Assembly: GCF_004025535.1 (NCBI RefSeq)
Contig: NZ_QJRG01000039.1
Span: forward strand, 186,001 to 250,000
Length of the DNA stretch: 64,000 bases
Direction: 5' to 3'
DNA from: Pseudomonas alkylphenolica
Lineage (GTDB): Bacteria; Pseudomonadota; Gammaproteobacteria; Pseudomonadales; Pseudomonadaceae
Positions 63,895-64,000 of the stretch are shown piece by piece; positions within the stretch are counted from its first letter, which is position 1; each line of letters opens with the position of its first letter. A program made the translations under genes and the position numbers. The notes under the pieces were generated by a model, which had not been told where the DNA came from, did no database searches, and saw only the letters and a program-made list of their open reading frames with translations.

Positions 63895-64000
63895 TTATCC
63901 GCGTTCGCGCGGATCGCCATACAGCTCTGGACGCAGGTCGTGAAGGTAGGGCGTGCCGGCCCGGCCTTCATGCACTCGCTGCAATTGCAGGTCCGCCTGC
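63895..64000 (-). CDS. C-terminal end of a protein upstream of pqqF (partial)
   Basis: An open frame enters from the right edge and ends at TAA 63895-63897. The last 34 residues end in GTPYLHDLRPELYGDPRERG. The RPELYG ending resembles C-termini of carbon-nitrogen hydrolases (nitrilase superfamily), and a nitrilase-family gene lies in this place in P. putida as I recall, but this fragment alone does not prove it. The stop is 38 bases upstream of the pqqF start. Confidence 0.55.
   Translation of the reverse strand, partial: QADLQLQRVHEGRAGTPYLHDLRPELYGDPRERG

Noticed and set aside
1..64000. CRISPR arrays, tRNA or rRNA genes, insertion sequences and prophage genes
   Set aside because: No regularly spaced identical repeats, cloverleaf-like tRNA ends, transposase or integrase sequences were seen on either strand.

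Overview
This window is chromosomal DNA of a Pseudomonas, most probably of the P. putida group. The evidence is high G+C, dense translationally coupled operons, Pseudomonas-type REP palindromes, and a gene order (msrA-dipA-aceF-aceE-glnE-waaF/C/G/P, then bioB/F/H/C/D, acyl-CoA dehydrogenases and pqq) that matches P. putida KT2440 as I remember it. No phage, insertion sequence, tRNA, rRNA or CRISPR array was seen. The window is mostly core genome with a few accessory spots.

Layout. 1-3.9 kb: the tail of an unidentified gene, then creB-creC-creD with a candidate CreB tag before creD. 3.9-12.3 kb (minus strand): msrA, the c-di-GMP phosphodiesterase dipA, and aceF-aceE with tandem terminators and two matching palindromic operators upstream. 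12.3-22.3 kb (plus strand): glnE, then a tightly coupled LPS inner-core operon (waaF, waaC, waaG, waaP, wapP, wapQ and a double-kinase gene). 22.3-25.1 kb: a large dermonecrotic-toxin-like protein (DUF6543 type) that converges on and overlaps the end of the LPS operon; this is the most accessory-looking gene. 25.1-30.7 kb: an iron-uptake surface-signalling locus (fecI, fecR, a TonB receptor with a signalling domain, PepSY protein, small membrane protein). 30.7-34 kb: exonuclease, CBS/DUF294 nucleotidyltransferase and response regulator. 34-42.9 kb: glcB, an ACT-domain regulator, a DnaA-box-bearing repeat, rarD, srkA, phoX, modE, comF.

43-47.5 kb: the complete biotin operon bioBFHCD. 47.6-53.3 kb: a small flagellar-rod-like protein, a long-chain acyl-CoA dehydrogenase under a candidate PsrA operator, a membrane diguanylate cyclase, and a second acyl-CoA dehydrogenase. 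53.3-53.5 kb: a non-coding RNA with eight GGA motifs, a rho-independent terminator and a perfect GacA upstream activating sequence (TGTAAG-N6-CTTACA). I identify it as RsmY. 53.5-64 kb: a LysR regulator divergent from an aminotransferase, a YqaE-type membrane peptide, a REP hairpin, and the PQQ biosynthesis cluster pqqF-A-B-C-D-E plus an S9 peptidase, including the 23-residue pqqA and an attenuator-like terminator between pqqA and pqqB. A partial gene closes the window.

Regulatory themes are surface sensing and carbon flow. They include CreBC, Gac/Rsm (rsmY), two c-di-GMP enzymes (DipA and a GGDEF protein), fatty-acid control (PsrA) and iron signalling (Fur/FecI). All regulatory sites are read by eye and are predictions. 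Family assignments come from motifs and remembered synteny; no database search was run.
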